From a virus, in the IMG/VR virus record IMGVR_UViG_3300042261_000599, positions 1 to 29,337 of that record: a stretch of 29,337 bases of DNA. One strand, written 5' to 3'. Below the pieces are notes generated by a model that was not told the DNA's origin, made no database searches, and saw only the letters and a list, made by a program, of their open reading frames with translations. The translations under genes and the position numbers were made by a program. Positions 28,279 through 29,337 of the stretch are shown here, piece after piece (positions within the stretch are counted from its first letter, which is position 1; every line of letters starts with the position of its first letter).

Positions 28279-29067
28279 ATGAAAAGTTTTCTGGCGTACA
28301 TGGGCGGTAAATCTCTGCTTGCGAACAAAATCATACCGCGGATCCCGGCTCACCATTGTTACTGCGAAGTGTTTACTGGGGCCTCATGGCTGCTCTTTAA
28401 GAAGGAAGAATCACCCGTCGAAATTATAAACGACATCAATTCAGACCTGGTCACGCTTTACCGGGTAATCCAGAACCATTTGGACGAGTTCATGCGTTAT
28501 CTAAGATGGATACTGGTTGCGAGGCAAGAATTTGATCGCTTTAAGGCTGAGAATCCGGAGACGTTGACGGACATTCAGCGGGCGGTCAGGTTTTATTTCT
28601 TATTGAAATGTGGATATGGGGCAAAGATAAATTCGCCGGTGTTTAATATTGTGACCACGAGCCGACCGCGACTGAATCTGTTGCGCATCGAGGAGGAGCT
28701 GTCAGCCGTTCATTTAAGGCTGTGCCAAGTGTATATCGAGAATAAGGGCTATCAGAACGTTATTCAGCGGTTTGACAAACCGGATACGTTTTTTTATCTG
28801 GACCCACCCTATTACGGTTGCGAGGATTACTATGGGGCGGGGATATTCTCTAAGGAGGACTTCACCACGCTTAACGGCCTGCTGCGGGCGATTAGTGGCA
28901 AGTTCATTCTTTCAATCAACGACGTGCCCGAGATTAGATCATTGTTCAAGGACTTCATTATAGCAACCGTCGATACGTCATACAGCTCGGCAGGCGCAAA
29001 TAAAAAGAAGCGCGTTACAGAGCTGCTGATTATGAATTACGGTCCGAAAGGCCGGTTGGTAGGGTAA
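28279..29067 (+). CDS. Dam-type DNA N6-adenine methyltransferase
   Basis: A 262-residue MT-A70-unrelated, Dam/D12-class methyltransferase. YMGGKSLL at 7-14 and EVFTGAS at 30-36 correspond to the N-terminal and AdoMet-binding motifs. DPPYYG at 175-180 is the catalytic motif IV. The length and the motif order fit the D12 class, with GATC as the usual target. It is A+T-richer than the structural genes. It takes the right-end position that mom holds in Mu and probably modifies phage DNA against restriction or affects expression. AGGAGGAG precedes the ATG, and a long terminator follows. Confidence 0.9.
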   Translation: MKSFLAYMGGKSLLANKIIPRIPAHHCYCEVFTGASWLLFKKEESPVEIINDINSDLVTLYRVIQNHLDEFMRYLRWILVARQEFDRFKAENPETLTDIQRAVRFYFLLKCGYGAKINSPVFNIVTTSRPRLNLLRIEEELSAVHLRLCQVYIENKGYQNVIQRFDKPDTFFYLDPPYYGCEDYYGAGIFSKEDFTTLNGLLRAISGKFILSINDVPEIRSLFKDFIIATVDTSYSSAGANKKKRVTELLIMNYGPKGRLVG

Positions 29068-29088
29068 GAAATCAGGGAGAATAAGGAG

Positions 29089-29144
29089 AATCCTGCCGAT
29101 CTTGATGCCTAAAGAAAAATGGCGTCAAATCGGGCAGGATTTTT
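29089..29144 (+). terminator. Long-stem intrinsic terminator after the dam-type gene
   Basis: AATCCTGCCGAT (29089-29100) pairs with ATCGGGCAGGATT (29129-29141) with one bulged G, and the stem continues inward through TTGATGCC/GGCGTCAA with one G-U pair. A T run follows. The loop is A-rich. It ends the late transcript before the right prophage end. Confidence 0.85.
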
Positions 29145-29154
29145 GCGCCCTTCG

Positions 29155-29220
29155 TACAGTGATCGTGAGGTTGTCACCGATTTTGTTATTTTGTCGCAGA
29201 ATACGTTCAACTGTGTCGCA
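29155..29220 (-). repeat. Three 22-bp phased repeats, probable transposase-binding sites of the right prophage end
   Basis: On the minus strand, TGCGACA starts at 29220 and again at 29198, and a weaker TGACA starts at 29176, each exactly 22 bases apart. MuA sites at Mu ends are 22-bp units arranged in this way, and a terminal TG is universal in this class. If the outermost TG is the prophage end, the boundary is at 29220/29221 and the remaining ~117 bases are host DNA. The end could also lie slightly further out. Confidence 0.5.
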
Positions 29221-29305
29221 AAATAGCTTTTAGCGGACAAGGGTTTAATCGAATCGGTTTTTTTACAGCATTTTACAAGGGAGGAGATTATGGGGAAATG
29301 TGATT

Positions 29306-29336
29306 AAAAAAAGGCTGACTGATGTATCAGTCAACC
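29306..29336 (-). terminator. Intrinsic terminator on the minus strand at the window edge
   Basis: Read leftward, GGTTGACTGA, loop TACA and TCAGTCAGCC form a ten-pair stem with one G-U pair, followed by seven T. It would end a leftward transcript coming from beyond the window, so a minus-strand gene probably lies to the right, outside the prophage. Confidence 0.75.
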
Positions 29337-29337
29337 C

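Noticed and set aside
29290-29307. A five-codon frame after a strong GGGAGGAG near the right edge
   Set aside because: Too short to be a gene, and it probably lies in host DNA beyond the prophage end.

Overview
This window is most of the late half of a Mu-like (transposable, contractile-tailed) prophage. Almost every gene is on the + strand, in the conserved Mu order: lysis cassette, small terminase, large terminase, portal, head genes, DUF1320/DUF1834/DUF2635, sheath, tube, chaperone, tape measure, N, P, gp45, gp46, gp47, gp48, fibre and a DNA-modification gene. The DNA is GC-rich by eye (no count was made). The small zinc-finger genes and the gene order fit Mu-like prophages of Gram-negative, deltaproteobacterial-type hosts (Desulfobacterota). 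The presence of both an i-spanin and an o-spanin requires an outer membrane. The host genus cannot be read from the window.

Layout. 1-1493: small zinc-finger and regulatory genes of the middle region, closed by a strong terminator at 1556-1599. 1634-3099: lysis cassette of holin, SLT-type endolysin, and i-spanin with nested o-spanin. 3086-4509: DksA-like zinc finger, gp25-like and gp26-like proteins, and DUF3486. 4506-11704: large terminase, a portal fused to a MuF domain, an HK97-gp10-like protein, protease with nested scaffold, decoration protein and major head protein, followed by a terminator. 11784-12179: gp35-like protein. 12271-16532: an accessory block with a 1092-residue repeat protein, inserted between the gp35-like and gp36-like genes. 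16529-22008: gp36, gp37, gp38, sheath, tube, chaperone pair and tape measure. 22008-28124: baseplate and fibre. 28279-29067: Dam-type methylase, then a terminator and three 22-bp phased repeats that look like transposase-binding sites of the right prophage end.

How it works together. The head proteins package DNA with the TerL motor. Sheath, tube and baseplate form the injection machine. Holin, endolysin and spanins release progeny. Dam probably protects phage DNA. The + strand genes mostly overlap by ATGA or a few bases, so they look translationally coupled in a few long transcripts.

Points of most interest: (1) two minus-strand genes wedged into the tail operon, one encoding a three-helix membrane protein (19986-20267) and one a lipoprotein or exported protein (24285-24629). 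The second has a near-consensus promoter placed so that its mRNA should be leaderless. They are candidate prophage-expressed envelope or superinfection-exclusion genes. (2) The accessory 12271-16532 block encoding a fibre-like protein with 663-bp-spaced internal repeats. (3) A portal-MuF fusion. (4) A duplicated beta-domain inserted in the baseplate J protein. (5) A likely recoding site in the tail chaperone pair. (6) A possible RNA switch hiding the dam ribosome binding site. (7) The right-end repeats. All family names come from recognition of the translated sequence; no database search was run.
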